A stretch of DNA of 64,000 nt from Buchnera aphidicola (Melanaphis sacchari) (GTDB taxonomy: Bacteria; Pseudomonadota; Gammaproteobacteria; Enterobacterales; Enterobacteriaceae). Positions 39,149 to 48,571 of this stretch are shown in pieces. The position numbers and the translations under genes were made by a program. Position 1 is the first letter of the stretch. Each line of letters opens with the position of its first letter. The notes under the pieces were generated by a model that saw only the letters and a list, made by a program, of their open reading frames with translations, was not told where the DNA came from and searched no databases. The stretch covers positions 496,001 to 560,000 of the forward strand of contig NZ_CP029161.1 in assembly GCF_003096055.1 (NCBI RefSeq), given 5' to 3'.

Positions 39149-39685
39149 ATGAATGTAAAAAATATAGTTGCAGGAAAAAATATACCTAATGACATATATG
39201 TTATTATTGAAATATCATCTAATTCTTCACCTATTAAATACGAAATAAATAAAGAATCAGGGATGTTATTTGTTGATCGATTTATAGCTACTCCAATGTT
39301 TTATCCTTGTAATTATGGATATATAAATGAAACTTTATCGCTTGACGGAGATCCCTTAGATGTTTTAGTACCTTCTCCTCATCCAATACAATCTAATTCG
39401 GTAATTCGTTGCAAACCAATTGGAATGTTAAAAATGCTAGATGAATCTGGAGAAGATAATAAAATAATAGCTGTACCAAAAAGTAAAATTTGTGAAGAAT
39501 ATAAAAATATAAATGATATATCAAATTTATCAAAATTACTTAAAAAACAAATTTGGCACTTTTTTAAATATTATAAAAAAATAGAACGAACAAAATGGGT
39601 TGAAATCGTTGGATGGGAAAATAATGAACAAGCAAAATTAGAAATCAACACATCATATAATCGATTTAAAAAAATTAATATTTAA
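39149..39685 (+). CDS. ppa: Inorganic pyrophosphatase
   Basis: This Mg-dependent family I enzyme hydrolyses the pyrophosphate released by synthetases and by HisG/HisI. It has 178 residues (E. coli 176). The metal motif DGDPLDVLV (about 66-74) and YPCNYGYI (about 52-59) are intact, as is the [11 protein letters not shown]-terminal region. AAGGAATT lies about 6 bases before the ATG. The pmbA-ppa-tamB neighbourhood is that of E. coli. Confidence 0.97.
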   Translation: MNVKNIVAGKNIPNDIYVIIEISSNSSPIKYEINKESGMLFVDRFIATPMFYPCNYGYINETLSLDGDPLDVLVPSPHPIQSNSVIRCKPIGMLKMLDESGEDNKIIAVPKSKICEEYKNINDISNLSKLLKKQIWHFFKYYKKIERTKWVEIVGWENNEQAKLEINTSYNRFKKINI

Positions 39686-39716
39686 AAAAATTGATGTTTA
39701 AAAAAATAACTATTTA

Positions 39717-42596
39717 TTAAAAATAAATATCTTGTTCATTAATTTTAAAAACAAAGAAAAAAAATTTTAAATAACCTATTAAATTATATTTTGATAAAAT
39801 ATAACTTAAACTTAATTGAGAAGAAAATGAAATTATCGTTTTAGGTATAATAGAAACTGCTACTTTATCGCTGCTGAATATAGCATTCCATATAACATTA
39901 GAAAATTTACCATCATTAATAAAATTTAATTTAAACAATATATTACCCTGGTTAATTAAAATTTTTTGATTTGTTGAAACATTTTCTATACTTTTGGGAA
40001 TATAACGAAAAAATAAAATCATATATTTTAATATATTATTACTTTTAATGTATATATTATTTAAATGAATATTAGCTATTATTTTTGGATGATATAAATC
40101 GCCTAAAAAATACGTATTACCTTTTAATAATCCATCAAATTTTACAATATCATTTATAAAAAAATTTAAAAAAGAAAATTGTACGTTGGAAAAAGTTATT
40201 TTCCCTTGTAATTCTTTTCTATTATAAATATCACGAATATTCAAGATGCCAAATATTTTATTTTTTAATGATTTTTGAAATTCATTTATTTTCCATTTAG
40301 TTATAATTGTATTTTTTTTTAATTGCAAATAAAAATCCAGATAATCTATTCTTTTAGTAAAAATTTTATCTTTTATTTTTCTTTTTAGTTCTATATTATT
40401 GCCTTTTAAAAAAAAATTCATATCAGAAATACTTTTTCCTAATTTCCAATTAAAATTAATATTAAAAAATACATCAGTTTTAAACTTGATTAATGATTGG
40501 CTAATGCATTTTTTTAAGAAAAAGTTTATTTTATTTTTAATATTAGAAGAAATATTTTTTATTTTGTAAAGATCGTCTTTGCAGTTGTTATTTTTTACAA
40601 TATTTTTTTTATAAAAAAATGCCAAAGAAGTATCTTTGATAATCCATTTTCCCCAATATGTTTTGATATAAATTTTTTTTAGCAAACCCTTCCAAAGACC
40701 TGATGCGTAATTATTACGACCCATTAAAATACATCTTATAGATACATCTTTATTTTGTTTAAGAAAAAAATTAAAATTTTGTGTATTATGATTCCATTGG
40801 CCCTGAAAATTAAAAGAATTAAGATTAACTGATAAAAAATGTAGTTTTTTTATATCAATGTTTATACTATTTAAAATTTTTTTTGGGGAATTTATATGAG
40901 TAGAAATTTTTATATTATCTAGTTTAACATTATTCCAACGAATATTTTTCCCCGAAAGATTACCAGAAAATACAGGTGAATAAAACAAACCGTATATGTT
41001 AAAAGTAGTGGTTATTACACCCTTTAAATTAGGTAGAAAAAAATCTAAATTATTAAAATTAATAGAAGAAAAAATATTCATTCTTTTTGATATTAAACCA
41101 GATAAAAATCCTCTGTTTTTTCCTAATAAAAAACTTATTTTAGGAATTTTAATTTCATCAAATTTTTGATAATTTAATAAACCAAATATAGATATTCTGC
41201 GTTTTATTAAATTATTGGGAATATTAAAATAGTATTTAAAAAAATCATGCAATTTTTTATGAAGATGATCTATCGTATCTATTTTTTTTCGAAATAAATA
41301 TTTATTTAAATTATTTTTTTTAGGACATACTAAGTTTTTATTTTTAATATCTTGAATTAAAGGTTGAAAAAAAATTTTTTTTAAAAAAATTTTTTTTAAA
41401 TTTCCATGACCTAAAATTTTAACAAATATAGAAGGAGTTCCCGATATATTAAAAATATTTTTTATAGAAAAAAAATAATTACTCGTAGTTCCTTTTAAAG
41501 AAAACATAATATCTTTCATATGTATTTTAAATTTTTTATTCAAAGAAAAAATAAAAGAGTAAATTTTAGAATTTAGATAAATGGGATAATTTTCTTTGTT
41601 TAATATAATTTTGCCATATGTGTAAAATTGAAATAAAGAATTTCTTGATTTTATTTTAAATGTAAAAATATCATTAATAGTTCCTTGTAATAAGATTTGT
41701 ATAAATTTGTTATGAAAATTTTTTAAGAAAAACTTATTTTTAATAAAAAAAGAGATAGAAGAATTTTTTTTATAAAAAATTTCTCCTTGGGAATTAAGCT
41801 CAAAATATTTTGAAAAAAATTTTATCTTTTTTATTTTTAATACACTTTCTTTTAATTTAGCATTTAGCTCTATTTTAGATAAATTTACTGAATTTTTTTC
41901 GAATAACTTCATTTTTTGGCATTTTACTGACTTTAAAGTAATATTTTTTGAAATAAAAAAATTTTTAAAATTTGAAAAAAAAGATTTAAAATCATCTACT
42001 TTTTTAGCATTAAAAACATTTTTTTTATAAAAAAAATGTTTTATATAATTATTTGAAGATTTAAAATAAATAGAATAAATATTAGTAGGATAAATCATTA
42101 AATGATTATTAAAATTTTTTATACTACTGTGTACGTTAAAAAAAAATATATTACTTTTTTTTATTTTTAACAAAATTTTATCGCAATAAATTTTTTCAAA
42201 AAAAATAGGTTTTTTGAAAAAAAATTTTTTTTTGGGTTCAAATATATCTTTTTTAAAAGAAAAATTCTTTTTATTTTTTTGTAAAAAAATTATTAAATTT
42301 TTGGTTTCTATTTTTTTAAAGATAGTCGTCATTCGAAACAAAGACATTGGATCAATTATAATATGAATGCTATCTGCTTGAATAGACGTATTCAAAAAAT
42401 TATAACTAATATTTTTTAAAGTAAAATCTCTCCAATTTCCTGATATTTCTTCTTTTTTTAATCCTAAAAAATAATAATTAGTAATATTAAAAATCCATTT
42501 AAATCCAATATTAATTTCTAAAAAAAATAATATTAAAAATGAGAATATAGAAAGAAAAATCAAAGATTTAGATAAGTATCTCTGATACACAGCCAT
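39717..42596 (-). CDS. tamB: TamB (YtfN) AsmA-like envelope protein, C-terminally truncated
   Basis: The 959 residues correspond to E. coli TamB (1259), a periplasm-spanning beta-taco protein implicated in moving phospholipids to, or assembling proteins in, the outer membrane. An N-terminal membrane anchor (about 10-32) is followed by GNWRDFTLKNISYNF (about 54-68), matching GGWRDLTLSDVRYE. The body is very Lys/Asn/Phe-rich. The last conserved part (QGNILFKLNF onward) matches E. coli to about residue 1000, so about 250 C-terminal residues, including most of the DUF490 domain, are missing. ppa converges 31 bases beyond, leaving no space for them. tamA, adjacent in E. coli, is absent; rpmB is upstream instead. 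Confidence 0.87.
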   Translation of the reverse strand: MAVYQRYLSKSLIFLSIFSFLILFFLEINIGFKWIFNITNYYFLGLKKEEISGNWRDFTLKNISYNFLNTSIQADSIHIIIDPMSLFRMTTIFKKIETKNLIIFLQKNKKNFSFKKDIFEPKKKFFFKKPIFFEKIYCDKILLKIKKSNIFFFNVHSSIKNFNNHLMIYPTNIYSIYFKSSNNYIKHFFYKKNVFNAKKVDDFKSFFSNFKNFFISKNITLKSVKCQKMKLFEKNSVNLSKIELNAKLKESVLKIKKIKFFSKYFELNSQGEIFYKKNSSISFFIKNKFFLKNFHNKFIQILLQGTINDIFTFKIKSRNSLFQFYTYGKIILNKENYPIYLNSKIYSFIFSLNKKFKIHMKDIMFSLKGTTSNYFFSIKNIFNISGTPSIFVKILGHGNLKKIFLKKIFFQPLIQDIKNKNLVCPKKNNLNKYLFRKKIDTIDHLHKKLHDFFKYYFNIPNNLIKRRISIFGLLNYQKFDEIKIPKISFLLGKNRGFLSGLISKRMNIFSSINFNNLDFFLPNLKGVITTTFNIYGLFYSPVFSGNLSGKNIRWNNVKLDNIKISTHINSPKKILNSINIDIKKLHFLSVNLNSFNFQGQWNHNTQNFNFFLKQNKDVSIRCILMGRNNYASGLWKGLLKKIYIKTYWGKWIIKDTSLAFFYKKNIVKNNNCKDDLYKIKNISSNIKNKINFFLKKCISQSLIKFKTDVFFNINFNWKLGKSISDMNFFLKGNNIELKRKIKDKIFTKRIDYLDFYLQLKKNTIITKWKINEFQKSLKNKIFGILNIRDIYNRKELQGKITFSNVQFSFLNFFINDIVKFDGLLKGNTYFLGDLYHPKIIANIHLNNIYIKSNNILKYMILFFRYIPKSIENVSTNQKILINQGNILFKLNFINDGKFSNVIWNAIFSSDKVAVSIIPKTIISFSSQLSLSYILSKYNLIGYLKFFFFVFKINEQDIYF

Positions 42597-42807
42597 AAAA
42601 ATTATCCCAATTTCCTATAATTTTAAAAAATTAACTGATGATTGATTATATACAGTCTTAATTTAATTTTTAAAATATTAAAATATTTTTTATGAAAAAT
42701 TAAGTTAATAGTGCAATAAGACCTCTATTATGGTAATTTATGATATATTAGTATACTAATTAATAGAATTTTATTAAATTATTTATCTATTAAAGGATAT
42801 TTTAAAT

Positions 42808-43029
42808 ATGTCTCGTATATGTCAAATTACAGGAAAAAAAAGAATGATCGGAAATAATCGATCACACGCCATGAATGCAACAAAAAGACAATTTTTACCA
42901 AATATTCAATATCATAGATTTTGGATACCTGAAAAAAAAAGATTTATTAAATTACGCATCTCTGCTAAGGGAATGCGTTATATAGATAAGAAAGGGATAG
43001 AATCAATAATAAAAAATATCAAAAAATAA
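42808..43029 (+). CDS. rpmB: 50S ribosomal protein L28
   Basis: The 73-residue protein (E. coli 78) begins [17 protein letters not shown] and has the [14 protein letters not shown] core and [19 protein letters not shown], all L28 signatures. It lacks the last few residues of E. coli L28. AAAGGAT precedes the ATG. It forms an operon with rpmG, as in E. coli, with 10 bases between. Confidence 0.97.
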   Translation: MSRICQITGKKRMIGNNRSHAMNATKRQFLPNIQYHRFWIPEKKRFIKLRISAKGMRYIDKKGIESIIKNIKK

Positions 43030-43039
43030 AGGTTATATT

Positions 43040-43207
43040 ATGGCAAAAAAAAATAGAGAAAAAATAAAAATGATTTCTTCTGCAAAAACAGGTCATTACT
43101 ACACTACTACTAAAAATAAAAGAAATACACCAGATAAACTACAATTAAAAAAATATGATCCAATCGTTCGAAAACACGTATTATATAATGAGGGAAAAAT
43201 TAAATAA
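43040..43207 (+). CDS. rpmG: 50S ribosomal protein L33
   Basis: This is a 55-residue gene, the exact E. coli length. The translation starts [20 protein letters not shown] and includes the near-invariant YTTTKNKR, followed by [14 protein letters not shown]. The zinc-cysteine pairs of some L33 forms are absent, as in E. coli. AAAGGTT lies just upstream. It follows rpmB by 10 bases and is probably translated from the same mRNA. Confidence 0.97.
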   Translation: MAKKNREKIKMISSAKTGHYYTTTKNKRNTPDKLQLKKYDPIVRKHVLYNEGKIK

Positions 43208-43242
43208 AAAATAATTTTATATAAAAAATCTTTTAATTAATT

Positions 43243-43270
43243 AAAGTATAATTTTTACAAATTATACTTT
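43243..43270 (+). terminator. Hairpin between convergent rpmG and fliR
   Basis: AAAGTATAATTT (43243-43254), loop TTAC, AAATTATACTTT (43259-43270) make a perfect 12-bp stem in the 100-base gap between the rpmG and fliR stops. It may serve both strands. Neither side has a clean U-tract. Confidence 0.6.
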
Positions 43271-43307
43271 ATATAAAAAATATCTTGAAAAATAAAAAAA
43301 TTAATTT

Positions 43308-44078
43308 TTAAAAAGTATGAGATATAAATAAAAACAACTCATTAAACATACCCTGAAAAAAAGAAATAGAATTAGATGTTAAATAATATAGCATCAAGAT
43401 TCCTATTGATAAATTTAATGGAAAACCAATAGAAAAAATAGATATTTGGGGAGACAATCGATTTAGAAAACTCATCATTAAATTAGATAATAATAAAAAA
43501 ATCATAATTGGTAAAACAAACATCACACTATTTATAAAAATTGAACTAGAAAATTTCAATAAATTAGAAAAAATATTAATATTAAAATAATTAATAGAAA
43601 TAGGTATACTATAAAAACTATTAATTAACGCAGATATTAAATAAAGATGCGCATTGACAGCTAAAAATAAAAATAAAACTAAAATATTTAATATACGTGA
43701 TAAAACAGAAGAGCCGATATTATAATTATTTCCACTAAAGAATGTCGCAAAAGATAAACCCATTTGCAAACCAACTACCTCCCCCGAAAAATTAATTGCA
43801 CTAAATAAAAATTGAGATACAAAACCTAATGCCACACCAATTAAAACTTGCTGCAAAAGTAATAATAAACCAATAAAAGAGAACAAATTAAAATCTACAT
43901 GAGGCAAAAAAGGTGATATGATCGCGCTAATTATCGCAGATAAAATTATCTTAATTTTTTTATTTACGTGCTGATGATTAAAAATAGGACCTGTTGAAAT
44001 AAAAGCAAGAATTCTCACAAAAGGCCAAAATAAATTGCCAATTAAAATTAATAACTGAAAATTATTAAAAGTTAACAT
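43308..44078 (-). CDS. fliR: Flagellar export gate protein FliR
   Basis: This 256-residue polytopic protein (E. coli 261) is part of the FliPQR export gate inside the MS ring. ALGFVSQFLFSAINFSGEVVG and GLQMGLSFATFF (about 79-110) and SPQISIFSIGFPLNLSIGI (about 209-227) are the strongest family blocks. It is the last gene of the fli operon and overlaps fliQ by 1 base. Confidence 0.95.
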   Translation of the reverse strand: MLTFNNFQLLILIGNLFWPFVRILAFISTGPIFNHQHVNKKIKIILSAIISAIISPFLPHVDFNLFSFIGLLLLLQQVLIGVALGFVSQFLFSAINFSGEVVGLQMGLSFATFFSGNNYNIGSSVLSRILNILVLFLFLAVNAHLYLISALINSFYSIPISINYFNINIFSNLLKFSSSIFINSVMFVLPIMIFLLLSNLMMSFLNRLSPQISIFSIGFPLNLSIGILMLYYLTSNSISFFQGMFNELFLFISHTF

Positions 44079-44347
44079 TATCTTGCAACTACAGATATAT
44101 TGTTGAATAAATTATGCATATAATCTAACATGATTCCAAGCATCCAAGGACCAAGAATAGTTATTACAGAAAAAATAGCAATAATTTTAGGAATAAATGA
44201 AAGAGTTTGCTCATTAATTTGCGTAGCAGCTTGTAATATACTTACAATCAAACCACTAATTAAAGAAGATAACAATAAAGGCGACGAAATCATTAAGATT
44301 ACTTTCATAGCCTCATGAAATAATCCCATGACATATTCTGGTGTCAT
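44078..44347 (-). CDS. fliQ: Flagellar export gate protein FliQ
   Basis: The 89-residue protein, the exact E. coli length, has two hydrophobic hairpin helices (about 15-40 and 52-75). MTPEYVMGLFHEAMKV and GLIVSILQAATQINEQTLSFIPK (split here around 29-51) are diagnostic. FliQ packs around the FliP-FliR helical pore. It is 50 bases downstream of fliP and overlaps fliR by 1 base. Confidence 0.96.
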   Translation of the reverse strand: MTPEYVMGLFHEAMKVILMISSPLLLSSLISGLIVSILQAATQINEQTLSFIPKIIAIFSVITILGPWMLGIMLDYMHNLFNNISVVAR

Positions 44348-44397
44348 AAAATGTTCCTTTTCTTCTATAAATATATTTTAAGATTTATAAATATTTT

Positions 44398-45549
44398 TTA
44401 CATATTAAAACTTTGTGATAATGAAGTTATTAAAATTTTCCATCCATCTACTAATACAAACAACATTAATTTAAATGGCAATGATATAGTAGAAGGGGGA
44501 ACCATCATCATACCCAAAGCCATCAATACACTAGCTATAACTAAATCAATAATTAAAAAAGGAATGAAAATAGTAAAACCTATTTGAAAAGCAGTTTTTA
44601 GCTCACTAGTAATAAAAGATGGCAATAAAATACGCATTGGAATATCTGCTTTATTTTTATAAAAAGAAACATGCGCTAGTTTAGAGAATAGTTCTAAATC
44701 AGAAGTTCTTGTTTGATGTAACATAAATGTTTTAAATGGAATAGCACCCTTTTCAATAGCTTCGTTCATATTAATTTTTTCTTCGCTAAAAGGAAGATAC
44801 GATTCTTTATAAACTTGATCAAAAGTGGGACTCATTATAAAAAAAGTTAAAAATAGCGCTAATCCTAATAATATTTGATTTGGTGGGGCATATGGAGTGC
44901 CTATAGCATTTCGAAGTAAACCAAAAACAATAATAATTCTAGTAAAACTAGTCATCATCAAAATGAAAGCAGGCAAAAAAGTCAATAAAGTTAAGAATAC
45001 TAAAGTTTGAATTGGTAGAGACCATGCTTGACTGCCATCAGATAAAGAATGACTTATTGGTCCAGGAATATCTGCATATACTAAAGGACAAAATAGAAAT
45101 AAAAACAAAAACGGAATTATTCGATAAAACATTGTATTTTTCCAAAATATTTTAGCAAAATTTTTTAAACAATTAAAAATATTTTTTTTAGGTAAAATAG
45201 ATTTTTCTTTTTTAAGAAATTTATCTTTTTTATCATATGGTAATGTATATAAATGAGCAATACTATTTTTTGTTACTCCTAAAATTAATTTAGCATCCTT
45301 TACTTTTATAATTAGTAAAGATTCATTCGATCCTATTTTTATTTTATCTAATATTTTCAGATAAGAATCTTTTTTAACAACATTAAATAAAGAAATTTTT
45401 TTTATTAGCCAACTTAAAACCAATATTAATAATATGATTTGAATTAATGAACTAAATATATGAAAGAAATTTACACTATTAAACATTGGTTCAAGAATAT
45501 TTGAAGTCAATTGAGAATACTCATCATATTTCATATAATGTAAATTCAT
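44398..45549 (-). CDS. fliP: FliO-FliP fusion
   Basis: One 383-codon frame encodes two proteins that are separate in E. coli. Residues about 1-125 match FliO: a membrane helix (about 31-49), then [25 protein letters not shown]. Residues 140-383 match FliP (244 against 245 in E. coli) with a complete FliP signal peptide [20 protein letters not shown], then [16 protein letters not shown] and [11 protein letters not shown]. An internal ATG at 45132 has GGA about 8 bases upstream, so FliP could also be started on its own, or released by signal peptidase. The first codon overlaps fliN by 1 base. FliO normally helps the FliP ring assemble. Confidence 0.9.
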   Translation of the reverse strand: MNLHYMKYDEYSQLTSNILEPMFNSVNFFHIFSSLIQIILLILVLSWLIKKISLFNVVKKDSYLKILDKIKIGSNESLLIIKVKDAKLILGVTKNSIAHLYTLPYDKKDKFLKKEKSILPKKNIFNCLKNFAKIFWKNTMFYRIIPFLFLFLFCPLVYADIPGPISHSLSDGSQAWSLPIQTLVFLTLLTFLPAFILMMTSFTRIIIVFGLLRNAIGTPYAPPNQILLGLALFLTFFIMSPTFDQVYKESYLPFSEEKINMNEAIEKGAIPFKTFMLHQTRTSDLELFSKLAHVSFYKNKADIPMRILLPSFITSELKTAFQIGFTIFIPFLIIDLVIASVLMALGMMMVPPSTISLPFKLMLFVLVDGWKILITSLSQSFNM

Positions 45550-45944
45550 TATTGATTATTCACAGAATTTAGATTTTTTTTCATACTTATAATTCGAATA
45601 CCATATTTCTTTTGTGACACTACAATTTCTCCTAAACCAATTAATTTTCCATTGGCAAAAATTTTTAAAAAATCCTCTGGACTTTCATTTAATGATAACA
45701 TTGTGCCTACAGAAAAATTTAATAAATCTTTTATTTTTACCTTTAATCCTCCTAATTCAACAGCTATATTAATAGGAAGATTTAAAATTTTTTCATTTTT
45801 TTCTATCAATTTATCAACGATATTTGACTGATTTTGTCTTGAATCAGAAGATAGATCTTCTTTAACAAGATTTGTATCATTATTATCTTGAATTTTAAAA
45901 TCATCAGATGTATTTGAATCATTTACTTTTTCTATTAAATTCAC
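45549..45944 (-). CDS. fliN: Flagellar C-ring protein FliN
   Basis: The 131-residue protein (E. coli 137) has a poorly conserved, acidic N-terminal half and a C-terminal SpoA domain (about 55-131): [26 protein letters not shown] and [20 protein letters not shown]. In the motor FliN forms the base of the C ring and also docks the FliH-FliI export ATPase, which explains retention without motility. It is 23 bases after fliM and overlaps fliOP by 1 base. Confidence 0.94.
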   Translation of the reverse strand: MNLIEKVNDSNTSDDFKIQDNNDTNLVKEDLSSDSRQNQSNIVDKLIEKNEKILNLPINIAVELGGLKVKIKDLLNFSVGTMLSLNESPEDFLKIFANGKLIGLGEIVVSQKKYGIRIISMKKNLNSVNNQ

Positions 45945-45967
45945 TTAAGCATTCCTTTTTTTATTTT

Positions 45968-46861
45968 TTACTTTTCTGAATAAATCTTTTCTAAAAAAAT
46001 AACAGATTTTTGATTAAATTTTTTATAGCTGCATTGAAATATAGGTTTTTTTTCTATATAACCAATCACTTTATCAGGACATGTAATTTCTAAAACATCT
46101 CCAATAGATAAATTTTTAAATTGATGTTCAGTAATATAAAAATCTAATAATCGTACAATCATATTTAATTTAACATCATGTATATTTTTAAGAAAAATAT
46201 TTTTTTTAAAAATTTTTTCTTTTGAAAGTAAATTTCTATTTTTTTTAGTAATCTGATTTTTACTATATTCCTTGAATATTGATAAAGGAACTAAAATTAC
46301 AAAAAAAATATCTATATTTTTTATTTTTAAATTAAAATAATGAGTAATAAAAGTTTCATTTAAGCTAATTTTTTTTTCATATCTATCTACTATTTTCACA
46401 TTTAATATTTTTATATTTATAGAAAAAAACTTTTTACATATAGAACAATAAGTATCAATAATTAATTGAACTATTTTTTCATTGATATAATTCTCTATGT
46501 AAGTAAGATTCTTTCTTATACATAAATTACGATTATTTTCATAGCTGCTATTTCCTCCAAATAAAAAATCTGTAAAAACAGACAAAAAATTATCAGATAA
46601 ATATAAGAAAGATTTTATTTTTAAAGGTAAAAATTCAATATTATTAGAATATAAATATTGAGTATTTTCATGCTTATCAAAAGAATTAATATCTATAAAA
46701 AAATTATTTATTTGAATATCTTTCTGAATAATATTGGAAATTTTTATTTCAATTTTCTTTATAAAATTATTATTAATAACTTTTATCTTTTCTACTATAT
46801 CTTTCTTTAAAAAATTATCTAAAGTTTCTTTTTTATAACTCATTTGATATTTTCTAGTCAT
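45968..46861 (-). CDS. fliM: Flagellar C-ring protein FliM, degenerate
   Basis: This 297-residue protein (E. coli 334) keeps the middle CheC-like domain and a C-terminal SpoA domain (about 220-293, LSIGDVLEITCPDKVIGYIEKKP). The N-terminus is changed. The CheY-binding peptide SQAEIDALL is at most a remnant (KETLDNFL, about 11-18), and the following linker of about 25 residues is missing. The FliG-facing GGDG motif reads GGNS (about 102-105). No strong binding site precedes the ATG at 46861; Met7 is an alternative. fliL, which precedes fliM in E. coli, is absent. Confidence 0.88.
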   Translation of the reverse strand: MTRKYQMSYKKETLDNFLKKDIVEKIKVINNNFIKKIEIKISNIIQKDIQINNFFIDINSFDKHENTQYLYSNNIEFLPLKIKSFLYLSDNFLSVFTDFLFGGNSSYENNRNLCIRKNLTYIENYINEKIVQLIIDTYCSICKKFFSINIKILNVKIVDRYEKKISLNETFITHYFNLKIKNIDIFFVILVPLSIFKEYSKNQITKKNRNLLSKEKIFKKNIFLKNIHDVKLNMIVRLLDFYITEHQFKNLSIGDVLEITCPDKVIGYIEKKPIFQCSYKKFNQKSVIFLEKIYSEK

Positions 46862-46963
46862 ACTGTTAATTTTGCCAATTTATTAGACGCGTTATAGATA
46901 AAAGTTGCTTGAATTAAAAATTAATTATATTAATTAAGATAAATATAATTTAAAAAAATTATT

Positions 46964-48093
46964 TTAAACATACATATCAATAAATTTATCTTGCGGCAAT
47001 GTTATATATTGTTTTTTAGAATTAATATTTTCTTTGAATAAAAGTTCATTTAAAAAAATACTTTTTATATTATTTTTATGTTTTTCAGAATAGATTTTCT
47101 TAGTACAAAATGAATCATAAATATTAATTTTATTTAATTGAATACCATTTTTAATTAATGAATCAATCAAGAGAGGAATACAATTATCTAAAAAAATTTT
47201 AATTTCTTGATTCTTAGAAAAGAAATTTAATGTTACATAATTTTTTTCTATTTTCATTTTAATATATATAGAACCAAAAAAATCAGATTTTAGATGCATT
47301 TCTGCTTGTTTTTCTTTCTTGGAAATAGATAGTAATATTTGTCGATTAATTACTTTTTTCCATTTAACATTCAAATCTAAATTAGAAAAAATAAAAGATT
47401 TTAAATTCGATTTAGATCGACTAATTTTATCATTAGAAAAATTTATTAACTTAGTTATATTTTCTATTTTATTTGTATTTTTAAAAAGAAAACTATTTTT
47501 TTTATAAATGGGATTACTCGTACAATAAAATGCATTTATATCGTTTTTTAAAATTTTTTGATTATTTTTATCGTTAGTACGAGCATCTAAAAAATGGGGT
47601 ATTTTTTTAAAATATTCATTAAATTTTTTATTAAAAACATTACAATTCTTTGATTTATATAAATGATGCATTTTTATCGATTTTGAAGATAAACTTTGAA
47701 TAATATATTTTTTATTTTTTCTTTTATAATCTATAATTCTATTTTTTTTTGAAATATTAAAGAAACTTAGAGAAGCTGATCGAATTGCTTTTTTTAATTT
47801 GTTTTTATTCATATTTTTATAATTATTATTAAAATTAAAACACAATCTTGAATATTTTTCATTTAAAAGATTGAGCAAATTAAAAATTATAAAATTTGAA
47901 GATATAGTAATGTTATTATCTTTTTTTTTTTAGTTGAAATATTATCAAATTCTATTTCTTTATTTAGTAAGCATTTTTTAAAATTATTTAAAACGGATAT
48001 AAACGAATTATTTTTATGATTCATATTGTGCATACTATAATCTTTATGCAACGTTTTTTTTTCTAAAATGATATTATTAAAATTTATTAACAT
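46964..48093 (-). CDS. fliK: Flagellar hook-length protein FliK, interrupted at an A11 tract
   Basis: FliK measures hook length and switches export specificity. A start at 48093 with AAGGT upstream, 4 bases after fliJ, opens a frame that ends 68 codons later. The remainder is open one frame over to 46964. The break is at eleven A's in the coding strand (T's at 47921-47931). One added A joins them into 376 residues (E. coli 375). The C-terminal Flg_hook domain (last 130 residues or so) is well conserved: QAEMHLKSDFFGSIYIKMKI, LPLLIDSL-type CIPLLIDSLIKNGIQLNKINI. The middle is Lys/Asn-rich, as expected for this variable protein. A separate start at a TTG (47878) is possible but has an in-frame stop just upstream of the tract. 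Third gene with this lesion. Confidence 0.8.
47921..47931 (-). repeat. A11 homopolymer (coding strand) in fliK
   Basis: Eleven T's on the plus strand are eleven A's in the fliK coding strand. The two fliK frames meet here, and one additional A would join them. Confidence 0.95.
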
Positions 48094-48097
48094 AATA

Positions 48098-48541
48098 TTA
48101 CCTTTTTTTAAAAATTTTTAATTGAGCATACTCATGATTTAGTATATTTTCTTTTAAAAACTTTCTTCTGATCATTTTTTTTTTATTTTTTTGGATAAAA
48201 TAATTCCAAGTATTTAATTTCATTTTACTTCTAGACCATTCAATAATATTTTTGTTAATCATTACATCATAATTCTTAATTATATTTTTATTATCAGAAA
48301 TAATATCACGTAATTTAGAAATAAAAATATTATAATTTTTCCATTGATTTACAGATATACCTAATTTAAATTCAGATTTTAATTGTGCAACATATTCATT
48401 TTGATAGCTTATTAATAATTTTAATTGCTCAATAGATTTTTTTTTTTGAAGGTATAAATTATTAATATATTGCACCTTCTTCTCTATATTTTTTTTTTCA
48501 ACGCTCTCTAAAAGAGAAAATAAAGTACTTTTAAACTTCAT
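48098..48541 (-). CDS. fliJ: Flagellar export chaperone FliJ
   Basis: FliJ is a coiled-coil protein that inserts into the FliI hexamer and contacts FlhA. The frame has 147 residues, exactly as in E. coli. It is almost wholly helical and charged, with LLISYQNEYVAQLKSEFKLGI (around 42-62) and QWKNYNIFISKLRDII matching the E. coli DYQNEYRNNLNSDMSAGI and RWINYQQFIQTLEKAI stretches. It lies 30 bases after fliI and 4 before fliK. Confidence 0.92.
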   Translation of the reverse strand: MKFKSTLFSLLESVEKKNIEKKVQYINNLYLQKKKSIEQLKLLISYQNEYVAQLKSEFKLGISVNQWKNYNIFISKLRDIISDNKNIIKNYDVMINKNIIEWSRSKMKLNTWNYFIQKNKKKMIRRKFLKENILNHEYAQLKIFKKR

Positions 48542-48571
48542 AAAATTAATCCAACAATATTTTTTAAAAAA

